DNA from: an uncultured Bacteroidales bacterium
GTDB taxonomy: Bacteria > Bacteroidota > Bacteroidia > Bacteroidales > UBA932
DNA: 64,000 nt
Direction: 5' to 3'
NCBI GenBank assembly: GCA_900316955.1
Contig: ONEX01000014.1
Location: 1-64,000 of the forward strand
Of the stretch, positions 25,493 through 35,232 are shown piece by piece. The notes beneath the pieces were generated by a model, which saw only the letters and a program-made list of their open reading frames with translations, was not told the origin of the DNA and made no database searches. A program made the translations under genes and the position numbers. Every line of letters begins with the position of its first letter. The stretch's first letter is position 1.

Positions 25493-27538
25493 CTATTCGG
25501 GCAGGAAAGTGACAGCCGCGCCGCCGCCGGGAGCGAGGCGGAGGTTGAGGGTGTCCTCGCAGGTGACGGTGCGGGTGGTGATTTCGTAGGCGGTGGGATT
25601 CGTGTCCCAGTGCGCGTCGGCGGCGTCGCCATAGATGGTGGCGGTGTAGCGGACGCCAGGGCGCAGGAAGGTCAGGGGCTGGTCGAAGGAGCGGCCGGTC
25701 TCGTCGGTGGAAGCGCCCAGGAAGAAGCGGTCGCCGGCGCGGCGTACGACGCTGATCCACTCGCCTACCTCGCCCTGGAGGGCCTCGGAGGCGTCACAGT
25801 CGGCGTCGAAGTCGCGGAAGAACTGGAAGGCGGGATGACCCTCGTAGTTCTCCAGCAGGTCGCAGGCCATCTGCATCGGCGAGTACAGGATCACCCAGTT
25901 CGCCATCTGTTTCGCCAGCGTGGTGTGCTCTGAGAAATCGGAGCTCGGCCGGCCCCAGGTGCGGAGCTGCGGCTTGCCCTGGACGCACGTGTACTTGATG
26001 TCGAACACGCCCGGCGTATAGTCCACCGGACCGCTCAGCAGGCGCGTGTACGGGAGGATGACCGTATGGGACGGCGGATTGCCCGGGCCCCAGCCGTTGT
26101 ACTCCATGCCGCGGACGCATTCCCGGGTCATGAAGTTGGGCCAGGTGCGGCGCAGGCCGGTCTCCTTGATGACTTCGTGCCCATCGACCATGATCTGGCG
26201 CTCGGCGGCTTCCTCGACCACCTTCTGGAAGTGGCGGACGCCGGTCTGGCTGTGGCGCGGGGCGCCGCCGGACAGGCCGCCGCCGGCATAGCCGGTCTTC
26301 ATCGCGTGGATGCCCAGCGAGGCATCCCAGTCCAGGGTGCGCTCCAGCTGGTCCTCGAAGCGGAGGTAATTGCCGCCGGTCTCGTTGTGGGTAATCAGAT
26401 AAATCCCCTTCTCACGGGCGTACGCAGCCACTTTCGCCACGTCATAGTCCGGAGCCGGGCTCGTGAAGTCGAAGTCGGGCATCGCGTCGGAATTGTGCCA
26501 CGCATCGTTCCAGCCCTCGAACAGGACGCCCTGAATGTTGTTGGCGGCGGCAAAGTCGATGTAGCGCATCGCATTCTCCGTCGTCGCGCCGTGGCCTTCC
26601 CCGCCCCAGGACTCGGTACCCAGGTGCAGGCTCCACCACACGCCGATGTACTTCATCGGCTTGATCCAGGAAACATCCGCCAGGGCGCAAGGCTCGTTGA
26701 GGTTCAGGATGAGGGAAGAGTTGATGAGGCCCACGGCGCTATGGGCGATCTGGACCGTTCGCCAGGGGGTCTGGAAAGTGCCGGGGACCACGGCGACGAG
26801 ATCCCCGGTCGGAGCCGGGGATGACGCAGCGGCCGGACCGCGGCGACCGCGGCGGACCTGCTTCAACGGAGCCAGCGCAGACCGGAACGAAAGGCCGTCC
26901 TCCTGCCGCAGCACCATCTCGGGGAAATCGACCAGCGCGGCCTCGTGGACCGCAGCGTACAGGCCGTCGGAGAACTTGAGGGTGAGCGGCGTATTCGCAT
27001 CGCGGAGCTCCGACAGCCGCATCTTGCGGTACAGGTGCTCGTAGGAGTTGAAATCGCCCGGGATGGACCAGGTGTCGGCATCGGCGGCGAAGGCGAACTG
27101 CGTCCGCTCGCCGTTGATGCGGAGCGTGTCCGCGCCCGGAACCGCATAGGCGTACCGGAAGCCGAAGCCGTCGTCGAACACGCGGAAAACGACCTCCAGA
27201 CCCACGCCGGCGTCATTCTTCAGCTTGAGCGCGAGCTCCCGGTGGTTGTCCTCCACCTCCTTGTTCTCGCCCCAGGGCTGATGCCAGGTCTCCCGGTGGC
27301 TGTCCACCCGGGAGGACTTGAGCGCAAACCCGCTTTCCAGGTTCACGCCCTCGGCCTGGAGGCCCAGCGTGGAAGGCTCCAGGAAGGGTTTTCCATCGAC
27401 GTCCACGGCATAGGAGGGAACGCCGTCGGCATCCACAGCAAAGCGGACGGCGATCCGGCCGTCCGGCGAGGTGACGGAAGTCTTCGGGGAACAGGCCGCG
27501 AGCAGCAGGACGGCGGCCGCGAGAACGGTCTTCTTCAT
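25493..27538 (-). CDS. susB: GH97 alpha-glucosidase (SusB type)
   Basis: The 681-residue exported enzyme has a lipobox-like LLAAC (C16), whereas B. theta SusB is periplasmic. The GH97 N-terminal beta-sandwich is followed by the barrel, with conserved acidic sites E386 (HNETGGN), E455 (VDGHEVIKETG) and E473/E479 (TRECVRGMEYN), matching the inverting SusB subgroup. It releases glucose from maltooligosaccharides and other alpha-glucans. A low-complexity insert RRGRRGPAAASSPAPTG (about 229-245) sits in the N-domain. A strong hairpin lies just upstream, between this gene and the preceding GH13 gene. Confidence 0.92.
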   Translation of the reverse strand: MKKTVLAAAVLLLAACSPKTSVTSPDGRIAVRFAVDADGVPSYAVDVDGKPFLEPSTLGLQAEGVNLESGFALKSSRVDSHRETWHQPWGENKEVEDNHRELALKLKNDAGVGLEVVFRVFDDGFGFRYAYAVPGADTLRINGERTQFAFAADADTWSIPGDFNSYEHLYRKMRLSELRDANTPLTLKFSDGLYAAVHEAALVDFPEMVLRQEDGLSFRSALAPLKQVRRGRRGPAAASSPAPTGDLVAVVPGTFQTPWRTVQIAHSAVGLINSSLILNLNEPCALADVSWIKPMKYIGVWWSLHLGTESWGGEGHGATTENAMRYIDFAAANNIQGVLFEGWNDAWHNSDAMPDFDFTSPAPDYDVAKVAAYAREKGIYLITHNETGGNYLRFEDQLERTLDWDASLGIHAMKTGYAGGGLSGGAPRHSQTGVRHFQKVVEEAAERQIMVDGHEVIKETGLRRTWPNFMTRECVRGMEYNGWGPGNPPSHTVILPYTRLLSGPVDYTPGVFDIKYTCVQGKPQLRTWGRPSSDFSEHTTLAKQMANWVILYSPMQMACDLLENYEGHPAFQFFRDFDADCDASEALQGEVGEWISVVRRAGDRFFLGASTDETGRSFDQPLTFLRPGVRYTATIYGDAADAHWDTNPTAYEITTRTVTCEDTLNLRLAPGGGAAVTFLPE

Positions 27539-27558
27539 ACGGAATCTGTTTTATTTGC

Positions 27559-27588
27559 GGCCCGGGGCCCGGCCAAAGGCCCCGGGCC
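27559..27588. promoter_or_regulatory. intercistronic GC-rich hairpin in starch operon
   Basis: A perfect 11-bp stem, GGCCCGGGGCC with GGCCCCGGGCC around an 8-nt loop, lies 20 nt before the GH97 gene. It has no T run, so it is more likely an RNA-stability or attenuation element than a full terminator. The rest of this 117-nt gap contains ACTAACTACACTCTCA, also found inverted before the second SusC gene. Confidence 0.6.
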
Positions 27589-27655
27589 AGTCCTTACCCA
27601 TTAACTAACTACACTCTCAGGAAAGGACAAGTTTCAACCAAATGAACCAAAATGC

Positions 27656-29563
27656 TCAGAATCGATAGTCCACCACAAGGGCGGTATACGGGGCGACCTC
27701 CGTCGCGTCGGAAACGGTCACCCGTTTCCCCGTGAGGACGTCGATCCCTTCGCCCAAGCCGGCGGACATCTCGCGGAAGCGGGTCCACGGGACTTTCACG
27801 GTCTGGTCGGAGTTATTCAGGAACACGAACACCACTTCCCGGTCGTCATAGCGGAAATAGCCGTAGGTGTTGTTCTCGGGGATGAAATGCAGGGTCTTGC
27901 CGTGTTGGACGGCCGACGATCCCTTGCGCCACTGGAAGAGGGTGCGGGCGTAGTCGTGCAGGTCGGCCGCATGGGCCCACGGACCGTCGGCCTTCGCCCG
28001 GCCTTCCGCGGTGAACAGGTTCACCGGGTCGCCGGCCCAGCCGCCCGGGAAGTCCATCCGGAGGCGGCCGTCGTCGCGCTGCGGATTGCCCGTGACGAAC
28101 ATCATCTCGTCGCCGTAGAACAGCTGCGGGATGCCGCGGAGCGTCGCCAGCATCGCGAAAGCCATCTTCATCCGGCGCGGGTCATGGCCGAAGGTGTCGC
28201 CGATACGGGCGATGTCGTGGTTCGACAGGAAGATGAGCATGTGGCTCAGGTCGTGATAGATGAAATCGTGCGACAGGGCGTTGTACACGGCGGAGATGTC
28301 CGGTCCTCCGCGGCGGCCGCGGCCCTGGGGCGGGCCCTGCCGCTGCTCCTCGCGGCCCGGGATCGGCGCCGTCAGCGCGCCGGTCATGGCCGCCTGCAGC
28401 GGGAAGTCCATGATAGACGGCAGGTAGGAATTGAAGCCGTCGGAGTTGGGGTTGTCTTTCTGCCAGTAGGCGACGAAGTCGGGATTGGCCTGCCACACTT
28501 CGCCCACGATGTTGAAGTTCGGGTACTCGTCGGTGACGGCCTTCGCCCACTGCGACATCGGCACTTTCTCATTGTAGAACCAGGTGTCCACGCGGAAGCC
28601 GTCCAGGCCGGAATACTCGATCCACCACACGGCCCACTGCTGGAAGTATTTCAGCATGTAGGGGTTATCGAGGTTCATGTCCGGCATGTTCCGCACGAAC
28701 CAGCCTTCCTCCATGATGGCGAGGTCCGCCTTGGATGCGTTCGGGTCCAGGGCCAGGCCCATCTGGTGGTTGGAGTTCACGTACGGGTCGTTCATATGGA
28801 CCCAGTCCTTGAACGGCATGTCCTGCATCCACCAGTGCTCGGTGCTGGAATGGTTCGTCACCACGTCCAGGATGACCTTGATGCCCTTCTCGTGGGCCTT
28901 CGCGACCATCTCCCGGTACAGCTCGTTGGAGCCGTAGCGCGGGTCGATGTGGTAGTAGTCCGAGCAGGCGTAGCCGTGGTAGGAGCCGCGAGGAGCGTTG
29001 TCGCCCAGCAGCGGCGTGCTCCACAGGGCCGTCGCGCCCAGGTCCGCGATGTAATCCAGATGGTCGATAACACCCTGGAGGTCGCCGCCGTGGCGGCCGA
29101 ACGGCTCGGCGCGGTTCGCCTTCTCCGTAGCGTTGTCCACGGAATCGTTGGACGGGTCGCCGTTCGCGAACCGGTCGGGAACGATCAGGTAGATGAGGTC
29201 GGAGGTCGTGAAACTCTCCCGGTCGGCGGAACCCGGCTTGCGGGCCGCGATCTCATAGGGATAGCGGACGACATCGTTCCCGTTCTTGAACACGAGCGTG
29301 TAGGTCCCGGGCTTCGCCTTCGGGCTCACTTCCACGTCCACGAACAGGAAGTTCGGGTTGTCAGCCTTGTGGACCTCCTTGATCTTCAAGCCCTTACCCT
29401 CGACGGAAACCGCATAGGCGCCGATGCCGGGCCCCTGGACGAGGAGCTGGAGGTCGGTCTTCATCCCGGTCCACCAGGACAGGGGTTCCACGCGGGTCAC
29501 TTCGCCCGCCAGCAGGGAGGCCGCCACCAAAAGACCGGCGGCCAAGGTCAGGAAACGTTTCAT
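27656..29563 (-). CDS. GH13 neopullulanase-like enzyme (SusA type), second copy
   Basis: The 635-residue paralogue of the gene at 23573 has signal peptide residues 1-20, an N-domain at about 20-110 and the GH13 catalytic set D326 (GFRVDTW), E355 (VGEVW) and D450 (LSNHD). It also has a Gln/Arg/Gly-rich insertion (EEQRQGPPQGRGRRGG, about 405-420), but in a different place from the first copy. It should process maltooligosaccharides in the periplasm. It starts 3 nt before the stop of the preceding amylase gene would be reached by ribosomes, so translation is probably coupled. Confidence 0.92.
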   Translation of the reverse strand: MKRFLTLAAGLLVAASLLAGEVTRVEPLSWWTGMKTDLQLLVQGPGIGAYAVSVEGKGLKIKEVHKADNPNFLFVDVEVSPKAKPGTYTLVFKNGNDVVRYPYEIAARKPGSADRESFTTSDLIYLIVPDRFANGDPSNDSVDNATEKANRAEPFGRHGGDLQGVIDHLDYIADLGATALWSTPLLGDNAPRGSYHGYACSDYYHIDPRYGSNELYREMVAKAHEKGIKVILDVVTNHSSTEHWWMQDMPFKDWVHMNDPYVNSNHQMGLALDPNASKADLAIMEEGWFVRNMPDMNLDNPYMLKYFQQWAVWWIEYSGLDGFRVDTWFYNEKVPMSQWAKAVTDEYPNFNIVGEVWQANPDFVAYWQKDNPNSDGFNSYLPSIMDFPLQAAMTGALTAPIPGREEQRQGPPQGRGRRGGPDISAVYNALSHDFIYHDLSHMLIFLSNHDIARIGDTFGHDPRRMKMAFAMLATLRGIPQLFYGDEMMFVTGNPQRDDGRLRMDFPGGWAGDPVNLFTAEGRAKADGPWAHAADLHDYARTLFQWRKGSSAVQHGKTLHFIPENNTYGYFRYDDREVVFVFLNNSDQTVKVPWTRFREMSAGLGEGIDVLTGKRVTVSDATEVAPYTALVVDYRF

Positions 29564-29566
29564 AAG

Positions 29567-30949
29567 CTAGAATGTCCAGATCTTGTATTCATATGCGCCG
29601 AAATCCTGCGAGGTAGGCACGCCGTTCTTGCCGGCGTTGGCCTTCGGGAGGGAGGCCTTGCAGGCCTTGCCGCTCACGTTCACGCCCACGAGGGCCTTCG
29701 GATAGGCCACATACACCACCCCTTCGGATTCGCTGGCGACCATCGCGCCGCTGCGGTCCACCTTCGCGAGGGCCTGCAGGGCCTCCTGGTACTTGGCCTT
29801 CAGGGCCGCGTTGGCCGTCCAGTCCATCGTCTGGGTGTTGAAGAAGTTGATCTTCTGGTTGTAACCCACTTCCTGGCTGCCGTACAGCATCGAGGAACCG
29901 TTCAGGGCGGCCATCAGCACATAGGCGGCGAGGGCGCCGTCGTTGGACTTGAACTGACCGGCGGGCGTGTCTTCGGTCGCATCGTCGTGGTTCGTCACGA
30001 AGAAGAGCTTGGTCTTGGGGGCCGGAGCCGCGTCCTGGTCGCTCTTGTACCAGGTGAAGAAACTCTTGGTGGAACCCGTGCTGCCGATGACTTTCCGCAT
30101 CTCGCTCTTCATCTTCCGGTCGAAGATGATGTCGAACCCGTCGTCGAACATCCGGGTGAAATCGGACTCCGCCAGCATGATGAAACCGGGCTTGAGGGCC
30201 TTCAGCTTGCCGATGGCCTCCTTCCAGAAGTCGTCACGCACGCCGTGGGCATAGTCGCAGCGGTAGCCGTCGATGCCCACTTCCGTCACCCAGTACTCCA
30301 AGGCGTCCTCCATCGCGGCCCAGAGTTCCTTCTTGCCGAAGTCCAACTGGGCTACGTCCTTCCACTCTCCGTCCTTGGTGGGCCAGGCGATGCTGCCGTC
30401 GGCCTTGTGCTCGTACCACTCCGGATGCTCGGTCAGCCACACATTGTCCCAGGAAGTGTGGTTGGCCACCCAGTCGAACATCACTTTCATTCCCTTGGCC
30501 TTGGCGGCGTTCACCAGGGCTTTCAGTTCATCCAGCGTGCCGTATAGGCTGTTCACCTCCTTGTAATTCTTGATGCAGTAGGGAGATCCGAAGGGAGGGT
30601 TCCCGGGCATTCCCGGCAGGACGGTCTTTCCCTCGGCATAGACCGGCATCAGGTACAGGATGTCCGTGCCCAGGGCCTTGATTTCGTCCAGGCGGGCCTG
30701 CACCTTGCCGAAGGCGCCGGAATTCCCGTACAGCTTCAGGTTCACCTGATAGATCTGGTAATGGTCGCGGGCCGTCGCCGGCAGCGTGAGAACCTCCGTC
30801 GCATAGGTGATACCGGGCTCCGGGATGGTTTCCTTTCCACCGGTGCCGGGCTCCTGTCCGGACGGGATGATGGGCAGCGTCTGCGGCTTCCCGCAGCCGC
30901 AGGCGGCGAGGACGAGGACCGTAACGACCAGAAATAAAGTCTTTCTCAT
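29567..30949 (-). CDS. GH13 alpha-amylase lipoprotein
   Basis: The 460-residue exported enzyme has lipobox LAAC (C17) and a short Pro/Gly linker, then a compact GH13 domain. Catalytic D232 (GYRCDYAHG), E261 (MLAESDF) and D322 (VTNHDD) are present. The AESDF and YRCDYAHG forms resemble small Bacteroidetes amylases. The short length implies no carbohydrate-binding module, so binding may rely on the multi-CBM26 lipoprotein encoded just upstream. It is separated from that gene by a hairpin at 30970-30995. Confidence 0.9.
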   Translation of the reverse strand: MRKTLFLVVTVLVLAACGCGKPQTLPIIPSGQEPGTGGKETIPEPGITYATEVLTLPATARDHYQIYQVNLKLYGNSGAFGKVQARLDEIKALGTDILYLMPVYAEGKTVLPGMPGNPPFGSPYCIKNYKEVNSLYGTLDELKALVNAAKAKGMKVMFDWVANHTSWDNVWLTEHPEWYEHKADGSIAWPTKDGEWKDVAQLDFGKKELWAAMEDALEYWVTEVGIDGYRCDYAHGVRDDFWKEAIGKLKALKPGFIMLAESDFTRMFDDGFDIIFDRKMKSEMRKVIGSTGSTKSFFTWYKSDQDAAPAPKTKLFFVTNHDDATEDTPAGQFKSNDGALAAYVLMAALNGSSMLYGSQEVGYNQKINFFNTQTMDWTANAALKAKYQEALQALAKVDRSGAMVASESEGVVYVAYPKALVGVNVSGKACKASLPKANAGKNGVPTSQDFGAYEYKIWTF

Positions 30950-30969
30950 GGTTTATGGGTTTTTGGCAA

Positions 30970-30995
30970 GCCGGGGTCCGGTCAGGGGCCCCGGC
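30970..30995. promoter_or_regulatory. intercistronic hairpin after the CBM26 lipoprotein gene
   Basis: Arms GCCGGGG and CCCCGGC pair around a 12-nt loop. About 28 nt here are identical to 44015-44042, which occupies the same position (between SusE/F-like and amylase genes) in the other half of the locus. Confidence 0.7.
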
Positions 30996-31006
30996 CCGTT
31001 ATCAGG

Positions 31007-33409
31007 TTATTCCACGACGGTCACGTTGTCAGCCGTGAAGTGGAAATAGAAGTCGCGGGTGATAATCTGGCCCTTCAGGCAGTCGAAGTTCTCCAGCTGA
31101 GAGCCGTTTCCACCGTTGTTCAGGATGAAGTTCGCCGTGTTGCCGAAGGCCGAGGCCGGAACCTCGAAGTACTTGTAGGTCACGCCGCCGATCTCCTCGG
31201 TGCCCGCAGGGGACGCGCCCGGCCAGCCGCCGAAGATCTCGGAAGTGCCCCAGACATACAGGGAAACCTGATCCCAGCCGGTCTCATCCTGCACATAGAC
31301 GCGGGTGGCAGGCTCGGTGGTCTTGCACGCGGAGTTCTCGATCTCCAGGAAGAGATCCTCGCCCAGGGTCACGGACATCGCGTCGAACTGGGCGCCTTCG
31401 CCGTTGTTGAAGATGAGGTTCTCCTTCTTACCGGAGGCGTCGGCGCCGACGGCATAGGTGTAGACAGGCTGTCCGCACCAGGTACCGATCTTGGTACCGG
31501 CCGCGCCGGCCCAGCCACCGAACACCTCGGCATCGCCCCAGGCGTAGAGATTCAGCGTCTCCCAGCCCTGCTTGTTCACCACGTAGATGGTGGAAGCCTC
31601 GCCGCGCGGGTTGCCCTCCACGTTGTCCACGTAGTAGTTGGCGTTGATGTTCAGGAAGAGTTCCTCCTCGGGAACGGTGATGGCGAAGTCAGCGAGCTGC
31701 TTGCCGCCGCCGTTGTTGTTGAAGATCAGGTTGAGGGTCTTGCCCGCCATCTCGGCCGGGAGGCCGAACACGGTGTACTTCACCCCCTTGACCTCCTCGA
31801 AGCCCACCGGCGTGGCGCCCGGCCAGCCGCCGAAGGCTTCGGCATCGCCGTAGGCGTACAGGGCGATGGCTTCCCAGTCAGTCTTGTTGTTCACCAGGAT
31901 CTTGATGTCCGGGTTCCGCGGGTCGATGGCCGTGATGACGGCGTCCGCGCCCAGGGAGACGAACAGCTCACCGGACAGGGTGACGGCGAAACTTTCGGTC
32001 TGCGTACCGTCGTTGTTGTTGAAGATGAGGTTCTCGGCGCGGCCTTCCGCGTCATCGACGACGATCTTCTTGTAAGTGACGGTGCCGATTTTTTCCGTTT
32101 CGGTCACAGCCGCACCGGGCCAGCCGCCGCAGAGTTCCTTGTCACCCCACATATATAGGTACAGGTTCTCCCAGCCGGAGGCGTCCTGGACATAGACCGT
32201 CACGGGGTCCTTGGTCTCTTCCACCGGAGGATCCGGCGTATCACCGCCGTCCGAAGGCAGCGTGACGGGGTCGCCGGCTTTCACGATGATGACGAGGGCG
32301 GTCTCCGGGTTCAGGAAGAGGTCGTAGGTGCCGTCTTCGAGGCCCTTGATGTTGGCGCCGTCCTGCTTCACCGCGAAGGGTTCGCCGAGCGCGACGAATT
32401 CGCCGCCGAAGTTGACATCCCAACCACCGTCCTTGCGGAACTTGAACTCATCGCCGGCGCCGATCGTGAGGTTCAGGCACGCGTGCCAGGTTCCGTCGGT
32501 CACCATCGGCTCGTCGGCGCTCCAGGAGTTGCCCGTGGAGGCGATGGAACCGATCACACCCCAAGGGCTGGTCTCGGTCATCTTGGCGCGCGGGTCGGAG
32601 GAACCGCCCTCGATGGGATTCGGAGCCTCGGACACGCCGTCGGCGGTGACGAGGAAGAAGTAATCGGTCACACCTTCGTCGAAGTGGACGTTGTAGTCCG
32701 CGAGCTGGGTGCCGTTGTCATTGTTGTTGAAAATCAGGTTCTGGCCCAGGCCGAAGATCTCGTCGCCATACTCGAAGTACTTGTACTCCTGGCCATTGCA
32801 GGTCCAGGTACCGGTCACCTGCATGCCCGGCCAGGAACCGCCGAGGTTGTTCACGTCACCCCACTGGTACAGGGCGATGGCATCCCAGCCGGTCTGGTCG
32901 ATGATATACACGCGCACTCCGTCATGCTCGGGCAGCGTAGGCGTATCCGGTTCCTCCGGCGGGGCGAAGTACTTGGCCCATTTGTCGGCATAGACATTGG
33001 CCCATTCGCCCACGCCGATGGTCAGCGTGTGCGAGACGTCCTCATTCTTGGAGGAGCGCTCCAGGCCCTGCTGGACATTGTAGAAGGTGAAGCCGTCGGC
33101 GAGGGTCTTGCCGCCCTGGAAGGCCGAGGGATCCACATAGACACCCCACTTGGCGGGGATGGCCACGGAACGGGTGAGCCGGTAGGCGCTGTTGCCCACG
33201 GCGTCGATGCCCCCGTTGAAGGCGCCGATGATGTACACCTCATCGTCGGCCGCGGTCGCCTGCGGGAGGATGGCCTCCACCAGGATGCGGTCGCTCCGGG
33301 TGTCGAAGGCCTGCTCCTCATGGGCGAATTTGATCTCTTCCTTCGGCGCGCAGGCGGCTGCGGCGAGGAAAAGGGCCGGTATCGTCAGATAAGATAAGAT
33401 TCTTTTCAT
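31007..33409 (-). CDS. multi-CBM26 starch-binding surface lipoprotein
   Basis: The 800-residue lipoprotein (lipobox AAAC) occupies the SusE/SusF position. After an N-terminal domain it has five CBM26-like modules at about 165-250, 395-490, 500-590, 605-700 and 710-800. Each carries a pattern of TGW…LY-x-WGD…GGWPG…IFNNN. A single SusE/F-type module (SPWGVIGS… DEFKFRKDGGWDVNFGG) lies at about 285-385. It should hold starch at the cell surface for SusC/SusD. ATG 33409 gives the best signal peptide; ATG 33415 would overlap the SusD stop by one base. Confidence 0.88.
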   Translation of the reverse strand: MKRILSYLTIPALFLAAAACAPKEEIKFAHEEQAFDTRSDRILVEAILPQATAADDEVYIIGAFNGGIDAVGNSAYRLTRSVAIPAKWGVYVDPSAFQGGKTLADGFTFYNVQQGLERSSKNEDVSHTLTIGVGEWANVYADKWAKYFAPPEEPDTPTLPEHDGVRVYIIDQTGWDAIALYQWGDVNNLGGSWPGMQVTGTWTCNGQEYKYFEYGDEIFGLGQNLIFNNNDNGTQLADYNVHFDEGVTDYFFLVTADGVSEAPNPIEGGSSDPRAKMTETSPWGVIGSIASTGNSWSADEPMVTDGTWHACLNLTIGAGDEFKFRKDGGWDVNFGGEFVALGEPFAVKQDGANIKGLEDGTYDLFLNPETALVIIVKAGDPVTLPSDGGDTPDPPVEETKDPVTVYVQDASGWENLYLYMWGDKELCGGWPGAAVTETEKIGTVTYKKIVVDDAEGRAENLIFNNNDGTQTESFAVTLSGELFVSLGADAVITAIDPRNPDIKILVNNKTDWEAIALYAYGDAEAFGGWPGATPVGFEEVKGVKYTVFGLPAEMAGKTLNLIFNNNGGGKQLADFAITVPEEELFLNINANYYVDNVEGNPRGEASTIYVVNKQGWETLNLYAWGDAEVFGGWAGAAGTKIGTWCGQPVYTYAVGADASGKKENLIFNNGEGAQFDAMSVTLGEDLFLEIENSACKTTEPATRVYVQDETGWDQVSLYVWGTSEIFGGWPGASPAGTEEIGGVTYKYFEVPASAFGNTANFILNNGGNGSQLENFDCLKGQIITRDFYFHFTADNVTVVE

Positions 33410-33414
33410 GGTCA

Positions 33415-35220
33415 TTACTGAGCTACATAGTTAGGATTCTGCACGAGACCGGGGTTCACCGTGAGGGCGGCCTCCGGCAGCGGGAACCACTCGTACTTGC
33501 GGTCGCGCTTGGCGGGATAGGAATCGTCACCCTCGCCGCGGCCGAAGAACCACCACTGGCCCTGGGTGAACTTGTCGAAACGACGGAGATCCGTGCGGCG
33601 GCGGCGTCCCTCGCAGAGGAACTCCTTGCCCCACTCGTTGAGCATCCAGTCGAGGTCGAAGGCGGTGAAGCCCGGACCCGGCTCGTTCTGGACGGTCGCC
33701 CAGTCGGAGGACTTGAAGTAGCGCCTGCGCACCTGGTTCACGAGATCCTTGGCGGCGTTGGCGTCGCCCCCGCGGAGCTTGCACTCGGCCAGCATGTAAT
33801 AGACCTCGGAGAGGCGGAATTCGACCTCGTCGATGTCGCGGAAATCCACGCCGCACACATCCGGGAGAATCGGGTAACGGAGCATCCGGTAGCCGGAGTT
33901 GGTCTCGCCCCAGTGCGGGGACATGACGTCCGCAAGCTCGCGGCCCTTGTTCTGGAAGGTACCCACCTGGTCCACATAGACGAGGTCCTGACCGTCACGG
34001 TCGGCATCGGCGGGCAGCGCGACGCCGGTGTAGTAGTCCTTCTGGGGACCCATCAGGAAGAGGCCTTCCCAGTTGCCGTTCTCGTCGGCGTGGTAGGGCT
34101 TCTTGCGGATGTCGCGGTCGTCGAAACGGTCGTACACGGCGCCCAGCTTGTCACCATAGTCGAACAGGAAGGACTTGCCGCCCGTGTCGGTACCGCCGGT
34201 CGGGAGGACCGTACCGGAGTTGTCGTGGGACGGGGCGATGATCACGCAGTTCCAGCGGCCCTGGTCGTTGTTGGAGCCCAGGATGGAGAGCGGATCGCCG
34301 AAGGCGTTGTACGGGAGGAACGTGACGTCGCGGCAGTTGTAGGCGTTGCCGTGGGACTTGCCGTACTCGGAAGCCAGGGCGAAGACGACCTCGGGGCAAT
34401 TGACATTGTCGATGTTGTAGATGTCCCGGTAATCGTCGGCCAGCATATAGTTGCCGTATTTGCCGTTCAGGATATCCTCGCAGATGGAAGCCGCCTCGGT
34501 GTAGTGGTTCTCCTTCACGAAGACCTCGGCGTTGAACAGCAGGCGGGCCTTGATCATCCGGTTCGTCGCCTGGTTCATGCGGTTCACGTTGTTCAGCGGC
34601 AGGTTCGAGAGGCTCTCGTCCAGTTCGTCGATCATGAACTGCCAGATCTTCTTGCAGGAGGTGTCGAAGTCGGGATCCGCGCTCGGCGGGACGTCGGAGG
34701 TCACCTCGGTGTTCAGCGGCAGGGCGCCGCCCCAGACCTCGAAGAGGTTGTAGTAGCACCAGGCGCGGAGGGTCCGCATCTCGTCGATGTACTGGGCGGC
34801 CTTCTCATCGGACACGCCGATCGCCTCCAGGTCCATCGTCCGCAGGTCGTTGATGATGCTGTTGCACTCGCCGATGGCGCCCCAGGTGTTGTTCCAGGCG
34901 CTCTGGATGATGGAGGACTGGGAAGTCCAGGTATGGGAGGAGAGGACGAACTTCTCAGCGTTGTCCCATCCCCACTGGCCGCCGTTCCAGACACGCCAGG
35001 CGATCTGGTCGGCGGAGAACTCGTTCAGGTAGAAGAAATACTCGCCGAAGGAGCCTTCCGCCGTGTAGTACACGGAAGCGATGGCGCCCTTCACGCTGCC
35101 TTCGTTCTGGTAGAAGTTGTCGGCTTCGATCCGGTTGAAGGCCTGCTCGGTGAGGTCGAAGCAAGCGGTCAGGCTGAGCGCGGCCGCTGCAAGTGCGATG
35201 GTGTTGAATATCTTTTTCAT
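33415..35220 (-). CDS. SusD-like starch-binding lipoprotein
   Basis: The 601-residue outer-membrane lipoprotein has lipobox LTAC (C20). Like other SusD-type proteins it has TPR-like N-terminal helices (WCYYNLFEVWGG) and a C-terminus typical of the family (EWFPLPEAALTVNPGLVQNPNY). SusD caps the SusC transporter and helps capture maltooligosaccharides. It follows SusC by 12 nt. Confidence 0.93.
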   Translation of the reverse strand: MKKIFNTIALAAAALSLTACFDLTEQAFNRIEADNFYQNEGSVKGAIASVYYTAEGSFGEYFFYLNEFSADQIAWRVWNGGQWGWDNAEKFVLSSHTWTSQSSIIQSAWNNTWGAIGECNSIINDLRTMDLEAIGVSDEKAAQYIDEMRTLRAWCYYNLFEVWGGALPLNTEVTSDVPPSADPDFDTSCKKIWQFMIDELDESLSNLPLNNVNRMNQATNRMIKARLLFNAEVFVKENHYTEAASICEDILNGKYGNYMLADDYRDIYNIDNVNCPEVVFALASEYGKSHGNAYNCRDVTFLPYNAFGDPLSILGSNNDQGRWNCVIIAPSHDNSGTVLPTGGTDTGGKSFLFDYGDKLGAVYDRFDDRDIRKKPYHADENGNWEGLFLMGPQKDYYTGVALPADADRDGQDLVYVDQVGTFQNKGRELADVMSPHWGETNSGYRMLRYPILPDVCGVDFRDIDEVEFRLSEVYYMLAECKLRGGDANAAKDLVNQVRRRYFKSSDWATVQNEPGPGFTAFDLDWMLNEWGKEFLCEGRRRRTDLRRFDKFTQGQWWFFGRGEGDDSYPAKRDRKYEWFPLPEAALTVNPGLVQNPNYVAQ

Positions 35221-35232
35221 GTCGCTCGCGGT

